Positions 51,161 to 59,711 of a stretch of DNA of 64,000 nt are shown here, in pieces. Each line of letters opens with the position of its first letter. Position 1 is the stretch's first letter. The position numbers and the translations under genes were made by a program. This DNA is from Paenibacillus phyllosphaerae (GTDB lineage Bacteria; Bacillota; Bacilli; Paenibacillales; Paenibacillaceae), in NCBI RefSeq assembly GCF_014192105.1, contig NZ_JACHXK010000023.1:1-64000 (forward strand), read 5' to 3'. Below the pieces are notes generated by a model, which saw nothing but the letters and a program-made list of their open reading frames with translations, searched no databases and was not told the DNA's origin.

Positions 51161-51742
51161 CTATTCCAAATCAATAGTTCCTGTATGTTCGAGACGTCGG
51201 ATAATCCGCAGCCTTCTGTCCGCCCGCGCCGTCATCCATGCGCTCCAGCCATAGAACATGGCGCTCACATAGAACAGCGCCTGTATGGTCAGCCAATCGA
51301 TGACGTAACCCCCGAGTAGGACGGCCAACCCGGAGGCCGCCGACGTCCAGAAGTGAAACGAGCCGATAACAGCGCCGCGCCCGCCTGCTTCCGTATGCTC
51401 GGCCAGCAGAAGGCGCTCGCTCATCTTTTGCATCGCGTTGCAGATGCCCATCAGCAGCTGCAGCAAGAGCACCATAGCGTAGCTCTCCACCCACGGGAAC
51501 GCCAGCATAGCGGACATCATCCCGATTGAGCTCCAGGTGAGCATCCGAAGGCCTTGCTTCTCTAGCCGCGGCGCCAACCATTGGGAAGCGGCAGCGGAAC
51601 TGATCGTGAATACCGCGAACGCCAGCCCGTATTTGGAGAAGCTGTTGCCGAGATTTTTCAGGAACAATAGATAATAGGGGTAGATCATGCCTCCTGCCAG
51701 CGTGATGAGGCTCTGCGAACGGATCAACCATCTCGTATCCAT
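51161..51742 (-). CDS. Half-length MFS-type membrane protein
   Basis: 193 aa with about six hydrophobic helices, i.e. half a major-facilitator protein: RSQSLITLAGGMIYPYYLLFLKNLG, AVFTISSAAASQWLAPRLEKQGLRML, FFWTSAASGLAVLLGG-like stretch and YVSAMFYGWSAWMTA. The first helices resemble the start of MFS domain 1. No matching second half follows. It may be a natural short form acting as a dimer or a truncated relic. Its ATG overlaps the FAD oxidase stop (TAATG). Confidence 0.7.
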   Translation of the reverse strand: MDTRWLIRSQSLITLAGGMIYPYYLLFLKNLGNSFSKYGLAFAVFTISSAAASQWLAPRLEKQGLRMLTWSSIGMMSAMLAFPWVESYAMVLLLQLLMGICNAMQKMSERLLLAEHTEAGGRGAVIGSFHFWTSAASGLAVLLGGYVIDWLTIQALFYVSAMFYGWSAWMTARADRRLRIIRRLEHTGTIDLE

Positions 51743-53181
51743 TAATGTCCCTCCCCTCTATAATCCATGTAGAAGTAGTTCATGAACCGATGTTCCGGAT
51801 CAATCTGATCTTTCTTGGCGAAAAATGACGCCTGCCCGGGATATGCCGCTTGAAATTGCTCGACGCTCGGATAGGCGGCATAAGGCAAGTAATACGTCCC
51901 TTGATGCGCGAGTACGCGATCGACGACCTTCCGGATGCCCGCTTGCAATCGCTCCTGCCCCTTATCCGACAGCGGAGCATGGAACAGGCAGACCAGCGCG
52001 AACATATCCGATCTCGCATAGGAAAGCGCCGCTTCCTCATCCCGCTCCACATAACGAACCGTAATGTTGAGCAGATTCAACTCCTCTTCATGCAACACGT
52101 CTCGAAACTCGCTGACGAAGCTCGCGAACTGATCCACCGGCACAAAATATTCCTGCAGCAAATCGTTGCTACTCGCATCATGGAATTCCATGAACGCGGA
52201 TTCGGACCGCATCGCATTGTTGCGCGTAATCCGGGTGCCGTCTTGCATCGCGAAGAATCGCTCCTGCATGCGCCAGAATGCATTCTTCCCCCAATCAGAT
52301 GTCCGGTTCAGGTTAAACATCAGTTTAGCGGCCGTTACGCCGAACTCCCGCGTCTTCAACTTGTCATGGCCTTGTAGCGGGACCGACTGCTCCTCCGCAT
52401 AATTGATCGCATACATGTCGGTCAAGAAGCTGTCCGGCGCGACCGAGATCCGGGCAATATGCATCTTCACGTCCGGATTACCGAGCACTTGATCCCGGAA
52501 GTATTCGCTGTAACGGTCCACATCTGTTCGCTCGATAGCCATCCGGTACATCTCGTTCTCCGTAAGCGTCAAGGTAATATCGAGAATGATCCCGAACAAG
52601 CCGTAACCGCCGATCACATAGGGGAACAGATCCGCATGCTCCGTGCGGCTTACGTTCACGATCTGACCATCCGCTTTCAGCAGGCGAAAGGATTCAACGG
52701 TCTTGATGGGCGAGCCATTCCGAATGTCCCGTCCATGCGCGTTCACGCTGATTGAGCCGCCGATGGTAAACATATTTTGCGACTGCATCACCTTCACCGC
52801 AAGCCCGTACGGATTAACGTAATCCTGCACAGCTTTCCAGGTAGCGCCTGCCTGCACGCGAATCGTTCTGCGCTTCGGGTCGAACTCGAGCACGCGATTG
52901 TAGGATGTCATATCCGCGACAATGCCGTCTTTGTAGTAGGTGTGCCCGCCTTGACTGTGACGCTGGCCTGCGATGGAGATGGTCAGACCTTTGTCCCGCG
53001 CTTCCTTCACCAGTTCGCGCAGCTGTTCCTCCTCGTGTCCGCTGGCTACCCGTTCGACCTTTACCGGATGAAGCCGGCTGTAATCGGTGATGAGGTACGG
53101 ATCCTGGCCCGGAGTGTCGTTGTAGGTATAGTTGAGAAGACACAGCGCGGCGAGCAAGAGCAGCGCAACCCATTTTGTCAT
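51742..53181 (-). CDS. Membrane-anchored FAD-binding oxidase (FAD_binding_4 / sugar-lactone oxidase type)
   Basis: 479 aa. An N-terminal membrane helix (WVALLLLAALCLLNYTY) anchors or exports it. FAD domain: VKEARDKGLTISIAGQRHSQGG, VQAGATWKAVQDYVNPYGLAVKVMQSQNMFTIGGSISVNAHGRD; the C-terminal substrate part ends with HRFMNYFYMDYRGEGH as in D-arabinono-1,4-lactone/alditol-type oxidases. Substrate unknown. The overlap with the half MFS gene suggests a small export/oxidation unit. Confidence 0.85.
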   Translation of the reverse strand: MTKWVALLLLAALCLLNYTYNDTPGQDPYLITDYSRLHPVKVERVASGHEEEQLRELVKEARDKGLTISIAGQRHSQGGHTYYKDGIVADMTSYNRVLEFDPKRRTIRVQAGATWKAVQDYVNPYGLAVKVMQSQNMFTIGGSISVNAHGRDIRNGSPIKTVESFRLLKADGQIVNVSRTEHADLFPYVIGGYGLFGIILDITLTLTENEMYRMAIERTDVDRYSEYFRDQVLGNPDVKMHIARISVAPDSFLTDMYAINYAEEQSVPLQGHDKLKTREFGVTAAKLMFNLNRTSDWGKNAFWRMQERFFAMQDGTRITRNNAMRSESAFMEFHDASSNDLLQEYFVPVDQFASFVSEFRDVLHEEELNLLNITVRYVERDEEAALSYARSDMFALVCLFHAPLSDKGQERLQAGIRKVVDRVLAHQGTYYLPYAAYPSVEQFQAAYPGQASFFAKKDQIDPEHRFMNYFYMDYRGEGH

Positions 53182-53397
53182 GCGGAAACCTCCGGCCTCT
53201 CGGTTTTATTCCAATCTGTACACACTGTAACGCGCATGATGGGAAGCGGATAGTACCAAATTCGCATAGTACCTTTTGCATCTTTTGCGGCCGCGCAAGG
53301 TGAAACGGCTTGCGCCGTCCTCTGGCGGCGTATTAAGTTTCATTCCAGAGAAATAGAAGATGATTAATAAACGTGAAACTTATACATTCTTATATTT

Positions 53398-53426
53398 CAA
53401 AAAAACCGCCGTCACATGGACAGCGG
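53398..53426 (-). terminator. Terminator of the TIGR02206-type gene
   Basis: CCGCCGTC (53406-53413) and GACAGCGG (53419-53426) pair with one wobble; T7 follows on the minus strand. The 53182-53397 stretch holds the FAD oxidase promoter region and no gene. Confidence 0.85.
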
Positions 53427-53458
53427 CTACTACGCGTGATATTCGGTGAGATATACGG

Positions 53459-54208
53459 TTAATCACCTTGCTTATTCAGCTGCAGCTGCCTCCGCTCACG
53501 ACGATTGCCCGCATGGAATGGCGCATACAACAGCAAGAAAATAACGACCGCCAACCCTTCCATCGACAGCAGATACCAAGGGTACGGTCCGAGAAGATCG
53601 AGCACCGAGGCGGTGTCCGGCTTGCGGGAGACGAACATGTAATTGCCGCCTGTCGCCTTGTTCACGAGCAGGATAATGACCAGCAGCAGATTGAGGAAGA
53701 TCATCGTGAGCCCGATCGAGCGCAAGGTCGGACGGAACTTCTCCACCCAGACCATATAGAGAACGGCCAGAATGATGAAACTATGCGCCAGGAAAAATTG
53801 CAAGAACCGAAAATGCGGGAAGCCATACGTGAGCACAGGCGTCAACAGCGCCTGCATCGCGCCGCCGATGCCGGTGAAGTAGACGATCTGGAACAAACGC
53901 TTGCTGCGGAACAGCAGCATCAAGATGCACATATAAAGCGAGATGCTGCACAGCTCAAGCGGCAGCGTATCGGACAGGCCGAACGCGTCCTCGCGGACAT
54001 ACCAGACATTGAGCGCCGCCTCGGCCGCACCTAGTATGCCGACCAGGGTAAGGCGAGCGAATAGCCTCCGTCTGTCGCCCTGCTGCAGCCAGCTTTTGGC
54101 GACATAGAGCAATAAGATGAGCAGCGCACATGCGACTAGCGCAACAATATGCGTCAGCGAGAAAGCCGTGAATCTCGTATAGTCGCCGCTTAACGTGAGC
54201 ATTCCCAT
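53459..54208 (-). CDS. TIGR02206/YwaF-type membrane protein
   Basis: 249 aa, seven hydrophobic helices. The conserved centre is FGLSDTLPLELCSISLYMCILMLLFRSKRLFQIVYFTGIGGAMQALLTPVL, with FLQFFLAHSFIILAVLYMVWV, marks of the YwaF/TIGR02206 family of unknown function. ATG 54208 follows GGGGGC-type purines. Own terminator. Confidence 0.85.
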   Translation of the reverse strand: MGMLTLSGDYTRFTAFSLTHIVALVACALLILLLYVAKSWLQQGDRRRLFARLTLVGILGAAEAALNVWYVREDAFGLSDTLPLELCSISLYMCILMLLFRSKRLFQIVYFTGIGGAMQALLTPVLTYGFPHFRFLQFFLAHSFIILAVLYMVWVEKFRPTLRSIGLTMIFLNLLLVIILLVNKATGGNYMFVSRKPDTASVLDLLGPYPWYLLSMEGLAVVIFLLLYAPFHAGNRRERRQLQLNKQGD

Positions 54209-54280
54209 TCGTTAGTAGCCCCCTTTGGTCGATGAGGAACAATTCGATGATCAGGAAATAAATTCCTGCCCGAGTAGAAG

Positions 54281-54312
54281 CAAAAGCCCGAACATGCTTC
54301 CATGTCCGGGCT
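54281..54312 (-). terminator. Terminator of the 100-aa membrane protein gene
   Basis: AGCCCGAACATG and CATGTCCGGGCT form a 12-bp stem with one wobble; minus strand continues TTTTGCTTCT. Confidence 0.85.
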
Positions 54313-54329
54313 TCGCGCGTCCTCGACGT

Positions 54330-54632
54330 TTAGAGGACCAATAGCAGTATCGTAATCGGTACAATCCATAAGAGCGGTAAGCTATTCCAGATGAGCGCCG
54401 CCTTGTACCGCTTCTTGGCGAACAGCACCCAACCCGTGATGATGCCTGCGATAACGCCGATCGGATAAGAGGCGATGTAGAGGAAGAACAGCCACGTCGG
54501 CACATGCGTCGCCGCTTCCGGGCTATCGAACATCATGATCGACAAACCTGCCACGACCATCCAGACGATAATGAGCAATACAAAAATAAGTTGCGAAATA
54601 ATAAGTAATGTGAGTGTCTTGTTGCGGTTCAT
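54330..54632 (-). CDS. Small three-helix membrane protein
   Basis: 100 aa with three hydrophobic helices (TLTLLIISQLIFVLLIIVWMVVAGL, WLFFLYIASYPIGVIAGIITGWVLF, LIWNSLPLLWIVPITILLLVL). No family recognised. The frame runs upstream to 54917, but that part is Arg/Cys-rich and overlaps a better frame (54650-54811), so the ATG at 54632 is used. The ribosome binding site (GGGGAT) is modest. Confidence 0.65.
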   Translation of the reverse strand: MNRNKTLTLLIISQLIFVLLIIVWMVVAGLSIMMFDSPEAATHVPTWLFFLYIASYPIGVIAGIITGWVLFAKKRYKAALIWNSLPLLWIVPITILLLVL

Positions 54633-54649
54633 CTGAATATCCCCAGTTC

Positions 54650-54811
54650 TTAGTTGTTGGACAGCTGCTCGTGCGCCGTCTGCTTCGACTTCCATTCTTG
54701 TTGCCACTCGGTTATAAAAGGATGCTGCTCTACAAGTTCGCTCAGCCGTGCGAGCGACTCGGATTTCTTGCCCTGCTTCCACCTTTTTGCTCCACGCACC
54801 ACTGTAACCAT
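54650..54811 (-). CDS. Short helical ORF upstream of the three-helix membrane protein
   Basis: 53 aa: MVTVVRGAKRWKQGKKSESL, then ARLSELVEQHPFITEWQQEW and KSKQTAHEQLSNN. Composition is that of a real amphipathic helical protein, in contrast to the other frames here. No clear ribosome binding site is seen; the codons before the ATG (AYGLAILP) also look coding, so it may be the end of a longer, disrupted gene. It ends 17 bp before the next start. Confidence 0.42.
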   Translation of the reverse strand: MVTVVRGAKRWKQGKKSESLARLSELVEQHPFITEWQQEWKSKQTAHEQLSNN

Positions 54812-55047
54812 CGGCAGGATGGCAAGACCGTACGCGCAATCGACTATAGGCTAACCCGTATAAAAGCAGGAGACCCGATCGCTCGAGTCCCCTGCAAATT
54901 ATAGCATTACCTTTCACTAGAAGCGACGATTAAATTGTAGATGCCTTGGGCTCGCGCCGATAAGCCTTTAGGCGCACAGTTGCCGCTTTAATTGCCCGTC
55001 ACCAATCATCACACTCACTTGGCTTGTACCCTGCACAACACCAGGAT

Positions 55048-56142
55048 TTACAACGTCTTCAGCTTCTCGCCCAGCAGCGCGAACGCTTCTTCCAGCTTCA
55101 CCTTCGGAATCGCCTCGTAACGATCCCCGAGACTGAGCTCGAAATACGATTCCGCTTCGCCGCGTACGCGTACATAGGACGTAAGGCCGACGCCCGTACG
55201 TTCGCATACTTCCGCCAGGATCGGTGTCATCTGCTCCACCGTCGCTGCCATGTGCACATGGAACATATTCGACACCGGGACGGACGGAACGGTCTTAATC
55301 CGTTCTCCGCATGCGTTGACATAACGGGCTAACTCCTGCGCTTCCTCGTAATATTGCGCCATCTTGCCAGCGCGATGCTCGTAGTAATAATCCGCGCTCA
55401 GAATATACGGATACAGGTGGATCAGATCGCCGCCGTGGCGTCTTTTCCACACTTTGGACTGCTCGGTGAAGGCCGTATCGCCGGCCAGAATCGCGCCCGC
55501 TACGCCGCCGATGCCTTTGTAGAACGACATATAGACGCTATCGAACAACGCGCAGATCTCTTCCGCGCTCTTCTGGTAGAACGGAAGAATCTCAAGGAGC
55601 CGCGCGCCGTCCAGGTGCAGTTTGATCCCCTGCTCCTTGCAGTAAGCGGAGATGGCTTCCAGCTCTTCGAAGGCCGGCAGTTGGCCGCCGATCTCTCGCT
55701 GCGGCAGTTCGAGCAGCAAACATGCGATGGGCCGGTCGATCCGCTTGACATCCTCCAGCGTGATGACCTGTTCCTTATCGCCAAGCAGCACCGGTTCGAT
55801 GTGATGCAGCTCGTGCAGCCCGCGCTCCTCGTGAATTTCAAGATGGCTGAGCGGATGGTAGGCGACTTGCTTCAGTCCCCGTTCGTCGCACCAGATGCGC
55901 AGCGCGATCTGTTGAGCCATCGTGCCGCTCGGGAAGAAGACGGCGGATTCCTTGCCGAGCAGAAGCGCCATTTTGCGCTGAAAATCTTCAATAATGGCTC
56001 CCTTACCGTACATATCTGCAACCATGTTGTCGTCCATTCGCGCAAGTGCCTCTTTCAACACCTGAATGTCCCGATTGCCATGCCCGCCGAGTTTATATGC
56101 TGCTTGATTGAATGCTTCCAATAATGGGTTGGTGTTCTCCAT
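55048..56142 (-). CDS. PLP-dependent threonine-aldolase-like enzyme (beta-eliminating lyase family)
   Basis: 364 aa, fold-type I PLP enzyme. GKESAVFFPSGTMAQQIAL binds the cofactor phosphate, KLHLDGARLLEI holds the PLP-contacting Asp, and SFYKGIGGVAGAIL carries the Schiff-base Lys near residue 208. It resembles low-specificity L-threonine aldolases but departs in HxxS regions, so the amino acid cleaved is uncertain. The upstream gap contains only a terminator for the neighbouring gene. Confidence 0.87.
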   Translation of the reverse strand: MENTNPLLEAFNQAAYKLGGHGNRDIQVLKEALARMDDNMVADMYGKGAIIEDFQRKMALLLGKESAVFFPSGTMAQQIALRIWCDERGLKQVAYHPLSHLEIHEERGLHELHHIEPVLLGDKEQVITLEDVKRIDRPIACLLLELPQREIGGQLPAFEELEAISAYCKEQGIKLHLDGARLLEILPFYQKSAEEICALFDSVYMSFYKGIGGVAGAILAGDTAFTEQSKVWKRRHGGDLIHLYPYILSADYYYEHRAGKMAQYYEEAQELARYVNACGERIKTVPSVPVSNMFHVHMAATVEQMTPILAEVCERTGVGLTSYVRVRGEAESYFELSLGDRYEAIPKVKLEEAFALLGEKLKTL

Positions 56143-56222
56143 TTGCCCTCAACCTTTCTCACGATGCCGATTCTCGTACAACGATTTAGTATACCATAGG
56201 GCAGTCTAGCAGATGAAACGCC

Positions 56223-56260
56223 AAAAAGACCCTCTTCCCACCGATACGGGAAGAAGGTCT
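56223..56260 (-). terminator. Terminator of the DUF2325 gene
   Basis: AGACCCTCTTCCC (56227-56239) pairs with GGGAAGAAGGTCT (56248-56260) with one mismatch; TTTTTGG follows on the minus strand. Confidence 0.85.
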
Positions 56261-56352
56261 ATCTACAAGTCGAATATGCTGTAATTGCTGCCACCAACCT
56301 TTAGTTCGTTATCAAGTTACGCGATGTGTAGAGGGAGTTGATTGCTACAAGA

Positions 56353-56649
56353 TTAACCGATCAGGCGAAGCGCCTTCTCGAAAGCGCCCGTCGCGCCAAA
56401 GCCGTCATGGTAATCGATCTTCTTGCCTTTCTTCTCCGCCAGCTCGCGTACCGCCCACATCGAGGTATGCTTGATCGCGCCTCTTAGAATGATCACCACA
56501 TCCGCCCGGTTAATGATTCGGGTAAAATAACTCTCCACCGAACCGCCGCCCGTCTTGCCATCGTGATGCTCCACGATAAACCCATGCCGCTCGCCGAGCT
56601 TATTGAACGTATTCGTCTGACTGCCACCGATAATCGCTACAACCTTCAT
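56353..56649 (-). CDS. DUF2325 domain protein
   Basis: 98 aa. VVAIIGGSQTNTFNKLGERHGFIVEHHDGK, then RADVVIILRGAIKHTSMWAVRELAEKKGKKI, matches the small DUF2325 family often encoded near stress genes; function unknown. It looks like a small Rossmann-type domain. ATG 56649 has GGAGGG at proper spacing; the first ATG at 56655 abuts it. Confidence 0.82.
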   Translation of the reverse strand: MKVVAIIGGSQTNTFNKLGERHGFIVEHHDGKTGGGSVESYFTRIINRADVVIILRGAIKHTSMWAVRELAEKKGKKIDYHDGFGATGAFEKALRLIG

Positions 56650-57092
56650 CCTCATCCCTCCGCGTCTGAAGCTTACCGCTCCCGTTTGTAAATTATTGTT
56701 ACTTCTATCATAACTCCAATTACTTTAAAGTCAATAAGTTTAGTCGGATTTAAAATTAAAAATAAACCAGGGCTTGGTTATTGCCCCGGTTCATTGCTGG
56801 CGGATCGTTCCTTATTGGCTAGCGCCGGTCGCAGGCTCGGACCGCTTGGCAATCGACACAGCCATCTTCTCGATGGAAACGGCTCGATCATGCGTTAGAA
56901 CGCATTTTCAACGAACTTTAAGCACCCGCTTATAGTCAATACCTATAACCATAATGAGATATATCTATTTCAATAATGAAGAACAAAGCAGTAGTATGGA
57001 TCTAACCAGATGGAACGGCTATCGTCGCCTTTCATGGCGGCACGCATTCCATGCAACAAACGATGATCTAAATAGCGAAGGAGTGAAGCGTT
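56650..57092. other. Intergenic region with palindromes (443 bp)
   Basis: AT-rich near 56700-56760. An imperfect GGGC/GCCC hairpin lies at ~56765-56793 and a palindrome ATGCGTT-AG-AACGCAT at 56890-56905. On the minus strand, 56815-56905 has a short coding-like stretch ending ...SIAKRSEPATGASQ stop, possibly a gene remnant. The methyltransferase promoter lies in the last ~150 bp. Confidence 0.35.
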
Positions 57093-57767
57093 ATGAATCC
57101 ATACGTGAAACAGCAGTTCGATCAGGTCGCCAAGGAATACGATCAGCAGCGCAGAGGACTTATCCCGTGCTTCGATGATTTCTACGGCATTGCCGCATCA
57201 TGGGTCCATGCCACTGCTCAGGAACCGCGCATTCTCGATCTCGGCGCAGGCACCGGCTTGTTCTCCGCGTTCGTGCAGCAGAAGTACCCGCAAGGCCAAT
57301 TCACCTTAATGGACCTTAGCGAGGCCATGCTCGACCAAGCCGGGATCCGATTCGGCGATCACCCGAACGTGAAGCGGATTGTGGCGGACTACACGGCTTT
57401 CCCGACAACGGAGCCCTATGACGCCATCATCTCCTCGCTGTCCATCCACCATCTGACGCACGAAGCGAAGCAGGCGCTGTTCCGCCATATCTTCGCCGCG
57501 CTGAAGGACGGCGGCGTGTTCGTCAATGCCGACCAAGCCGCTGGACCATCGGCTTTCTTCGATGAGAAATACCGGCAGCTGTGGCTGCAGGAGATCGGCC
57601 GAAGCGGCTTACCGCAAGCGGCGATCGACGCCTCCATTGAACGCCGCAAGCTGGACATCAACGCGACGGTGAGCGATCAACTGGCATGGCTGCGGGAGGC
57701 GGACTTCAGCGAAGTCGATTGCGTCTATAAGCATTATGATTTTGCGGTCTTCGTCGCGATCAAGTAA
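57093..57767 (+). CDS. Class I SAM-dependent methyltransferase
   Basis: 224 aa. SAM-binding motif I ILDLGAGTGLFSAFV near residue 45, acidic motif II end FTLMDLSEAML, and motif ISSLSIHHLTHEAK follow the class I Rossmann order. Substrate unknown. GAAGGAGTG precedes ATG 57093. An overlapping frame at 56954 is rejected. Confidence 0.87.
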   Translation: MNPYVKQQFDQVAKEYDQQRRGLIPCFDDFYGIAASWVHATAQEPRILDLGAGTGLFSAFVQQKYPQGQFTLMDLSEAMLDQAGIRFGDHPNVKRIVADYTAFPTTEPYDAIISSLSIHHLTHEAKQALFRHIFAALKDGGVFVNADQAAGPSAFFDEKYRQLWLQEIGRSGLPQAAIDASIERRKLDINATVSDQLAWLREADFSEVDCVYKHYDFAVFVAIK

Positions 57768-57785
57768 CAAGGTGAGCGATAGGAC

Positions 57786-57820
57786 AAAAGCTGCCGGTCT
57801 CAGATAGACCGGCAGCTTAT
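57786..57820. terminator. Bidirectional terminator (methyltransferase / lrgB)
   Basis: AAGCTGCCGGTCT (57788-57800) is complementary to AGACCGGCAGCTT (57806-57818). Confidence 0.88.
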
Positions 57821-57838
57821 TATGTTGCGGGATCTCGC

Positions 57839-58534
57839 CTATCGAAAAAACAGCAGCGTCACCGGCACCGACAGCACGGTCATGACGACGCCCATGACGC
57901 CCATCGCAAGCCCCGCGTACGCGCCTTGAACCTGCGAATCGCGCATCACCTTGGCCGTGCCTATTCCATGCGCAGCGGTGCCGACGGCAAGACCGATCGC
58001 GCGATCGCTGCGAACGCCGATCAGACGCAGAAAGGACACGCCGACGAGGCTGCCGAACAGCCCCGTCAGGACGGTGAACACCGCGCCCAGCTCGGGTACT
58101 CCGCCATACAGGCGGACAAGCTCAAGCGCGATTGGCGTCGTAGCGGATTTCGGCATCATGGAAGCGGCCAGCTCTTCGTTCCCGCCGAGGCACAGGACAA
58201 TTGCCGCATTGCCGGCCAGACTGACGCAAGCGCCAAGCGTAACGCCGACAAGTATCGGCAGCCACTGTTCCATAATACGCTGCCAGTTGCGATACAACGG
58301 CAGCGCAAGCGCGACGGTCGCCGGCCCGAGCAAGAACGTAATCAGGCTGCCGCCTTGATTGTAGTCCTCATAAGGAATATCGAGCACGCTCAGCATCACT
58401 ATGAGAATGACCGAGCAGAGCAGCAGCGGATGGATCCAACGGTACCGCTTGGACAGCTGCAGCGACAGCTCGAAGACGCCGATCGTGGCCGCAACGCCGA
58501 AGACGGGCATCGACCAGACTTCATGCCCCCACAT
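57839..58534 (-). CDS. LrgB/CidB family membrane protein
   Basis: 231 aa, seven to eight hydrophobic helices. LITFLLGPATVALALPLYRNW and MPKSATTPIALELV are signature stretches, as is HGIGTAKVMRDSQVQGAYAGLAMG. Partner of LrgA in holin/antiholin-like or metabolite (pyruvate/glycolate) transport. Overlaps the lrgA gene by 14 nt with GGGGAG as ribosome binding site. Confidence 0.92.
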   Translation of the reverse strand: MWGHEVWSMPVFGVAATIGVFELSLQLSKRYRWIHPLLLCSVILIVMLSVLDIPYEDYNQGGSLITFLLGPATVALALPLYRNWQRIMEQWLPILVGVTLGACVSLAGNAAIVLCLGGNEELAASMMPKSATTPIALELVRLYGGVPELGAVFTVLTGLFGSLVGVSFLRLIGVRSDRAIGLAVGTAAHGIGTAKVMRDSQVQGAYAGLAMGVMGVVMTVLSVPVTLLFFR

Positions 58535-58892
58535 GGTGCTCCCCTTTCTGCACTCGCCGTTTGCGCGCTTCCATCAACTGAATCGCGTAACCAGTTGCCG
58601 CCAGTACGAGCAGCGACCCCGGCACGACCGCGCCCGTTACGGGCAGCCAATTCTGCTTCAGCATTGGCGCATATACCATCACGCCTACAATGATCGGAGC
58701 GAAGAACAACATCAGGCGAGAGAGCAGCAGCTCGGCTGCCTCCTTAATCCAGGCTTCCTTAATCCAGCCTTGGAGCAGCGCGGCCAGGAGCAGCACCATC
58801 CCGACCACTTGACCGGGCAGCGGCGCGCCCAGCGCAAACGTAATCAGCTCTCCGAGCAGCCAGAAGGCAGCCAGGATGGCGAATCCTCTCAT
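58521..58892 (-). CDS. LrgA/CidA family membrane protein
   Basis: 123 aa with four hydrophobic helices. LGELITFALGAPLPGQVVGMVLLLAAL and the FFAPIIVGVMVYAPMLK segment mark the LrgA/CidA family. A five-residue WIKEA unit is tandemly duplicated (58741-58770). It overlaps the upstream HAD gene by 4 nt. Confidence 0.9.
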   Translation of the reverse strand: MRGFAILAAFWLLGELITFALGAPLPGQVVGMVLLLAALLQGWIKEAWIKEAAELLLSRLMLFFAPIIVGVMVYAPMLKQNWLPVTGAVVPGSLLVLAATGYAIQLMEARKRRVQKGEHHVGA

Positions 58893-59533
58893 GTACGCTC
58901 CAATGCTTCGATATACACTTTGAAATCCGCAATCGATGTGAATAGCTCGTCAGGCGACGTCGACCGGAGCTGCTCGATGTCTGCCGTCTCGGCCCATGCC
59001 GCGGCAACCGCTCCTACGCCTGCTTCTCTCGAGTTCAGAATATCGCTCGGCGAATCGCCTATGTAGATGCATTCGGCCGGATGAACCCCAAGACGCTCTA
59101 CGACAGCCGCGATGCCCTGAACCTTGCGGGGGCCATGCACCCAACCTGTCTCTATCACTTCAAAATATTCCCGCATCCCGAAGATCTCTAGTGTAATCTC
59201 CGTGCTCCGCGCTCCCTTGCCCGTCACCATCGCCAACCGAAGTCCCTTGGCCTTCGCAAGCTCGATGATGTCGATCATGCCCTCGAAAGGCTTCTCGCAC
59301 ATCGGGTGAAGCTTGCGGTAATGGATGAGATAATCTTCAACGCCCTGCTCCTCGTGTTCCGGAATGAGCGCGCGGATCGTCCCTTCCTCCGAAGGACCGA
59401 AGGTCGCGATAATCTCCTGATCGCTCAACGTCCGGCCCGCAAGCGGTTCAATCGCATTCTTGAATGCTCGAATACATAACGGTAACGTATTGCCGATCGT
59501 CCCATCCAGATCAAAAATCAGACATTGCGCCAC
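58889..59533 (-). CDS. HAD superfamily hydrolase
   Basis: 214 aa phosphatase-like. Motif I FDLDGTIGNT, a four-helix cap (CIRAFKNAIEPLAG...), motif II MVTGKGARS and motif IV YIGDSPSDILNSREAGV fit phosphoglycolate phosphatase/PGP-like HADs. It precedes lrgA-lrgB in one operon. As LrgAB homologues in plants carry glycolate, a PGP-type HAD partner is noteworthy (inference). Confidence 0.88.
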   Translation of the reverse strand: MAQCLIFDLDGTIGNTLPLCIRAFKNAIEPLAGRTLSDQEIIATFGPSEEGTIRALIPEHEEQGVEDYLIHYRKLHPMCEKPFEGMIDIIELAKAKGLRLAMVTGKGARSTEITLEIFGMREYFEVIETGWVHGPRKVQGIAAVVERLGVHPAECIYIGDSPSDILNSREAGVGAVAAAWAETADIEQLRSTSPDELFTSIADFKVYIEALERT

Positions 59534-59646
59534 AATTGCTCTCTCCCTTCCATATCGGCCAGCTTAGGCAGACCGCATAGGCCCGCCGTCGCTCGCCATC
59601 CTACTCTTCCCATACTCTATCATGAAAGTGCCGAGGCCGTGTACAG

Positions 59647-59688
59647 CAAAAAGCAGCCTTACCCCGTCCGAGACGAGATAAGGCCGCT
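59647..59688 (-). terminator. Terminator of the GH30 gene
   Basis: AGCAGCCTTA (59652-59661) pairs with TAAGGCCGCT (59679-59688) with one mismatch; minus-strand TTTTTGC follows. Confidence 0.7.
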
Positions 59689-59711
59689 CTGGATGAAACT
59701 CGAATTACCTC

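Noticed and set aside
54330-54917. 195-aa reading of the small membrane protein
   Set aside because: The N-terminal half is Arg/Cys-rich and covers a better coding frame (54650-54811); the ATG at 54632 begins the membrane-like part.
56954-57178. 74-aa plus-strand open frame
   Set aside because: No SD, overlaps the methyltransferase start out of frame.
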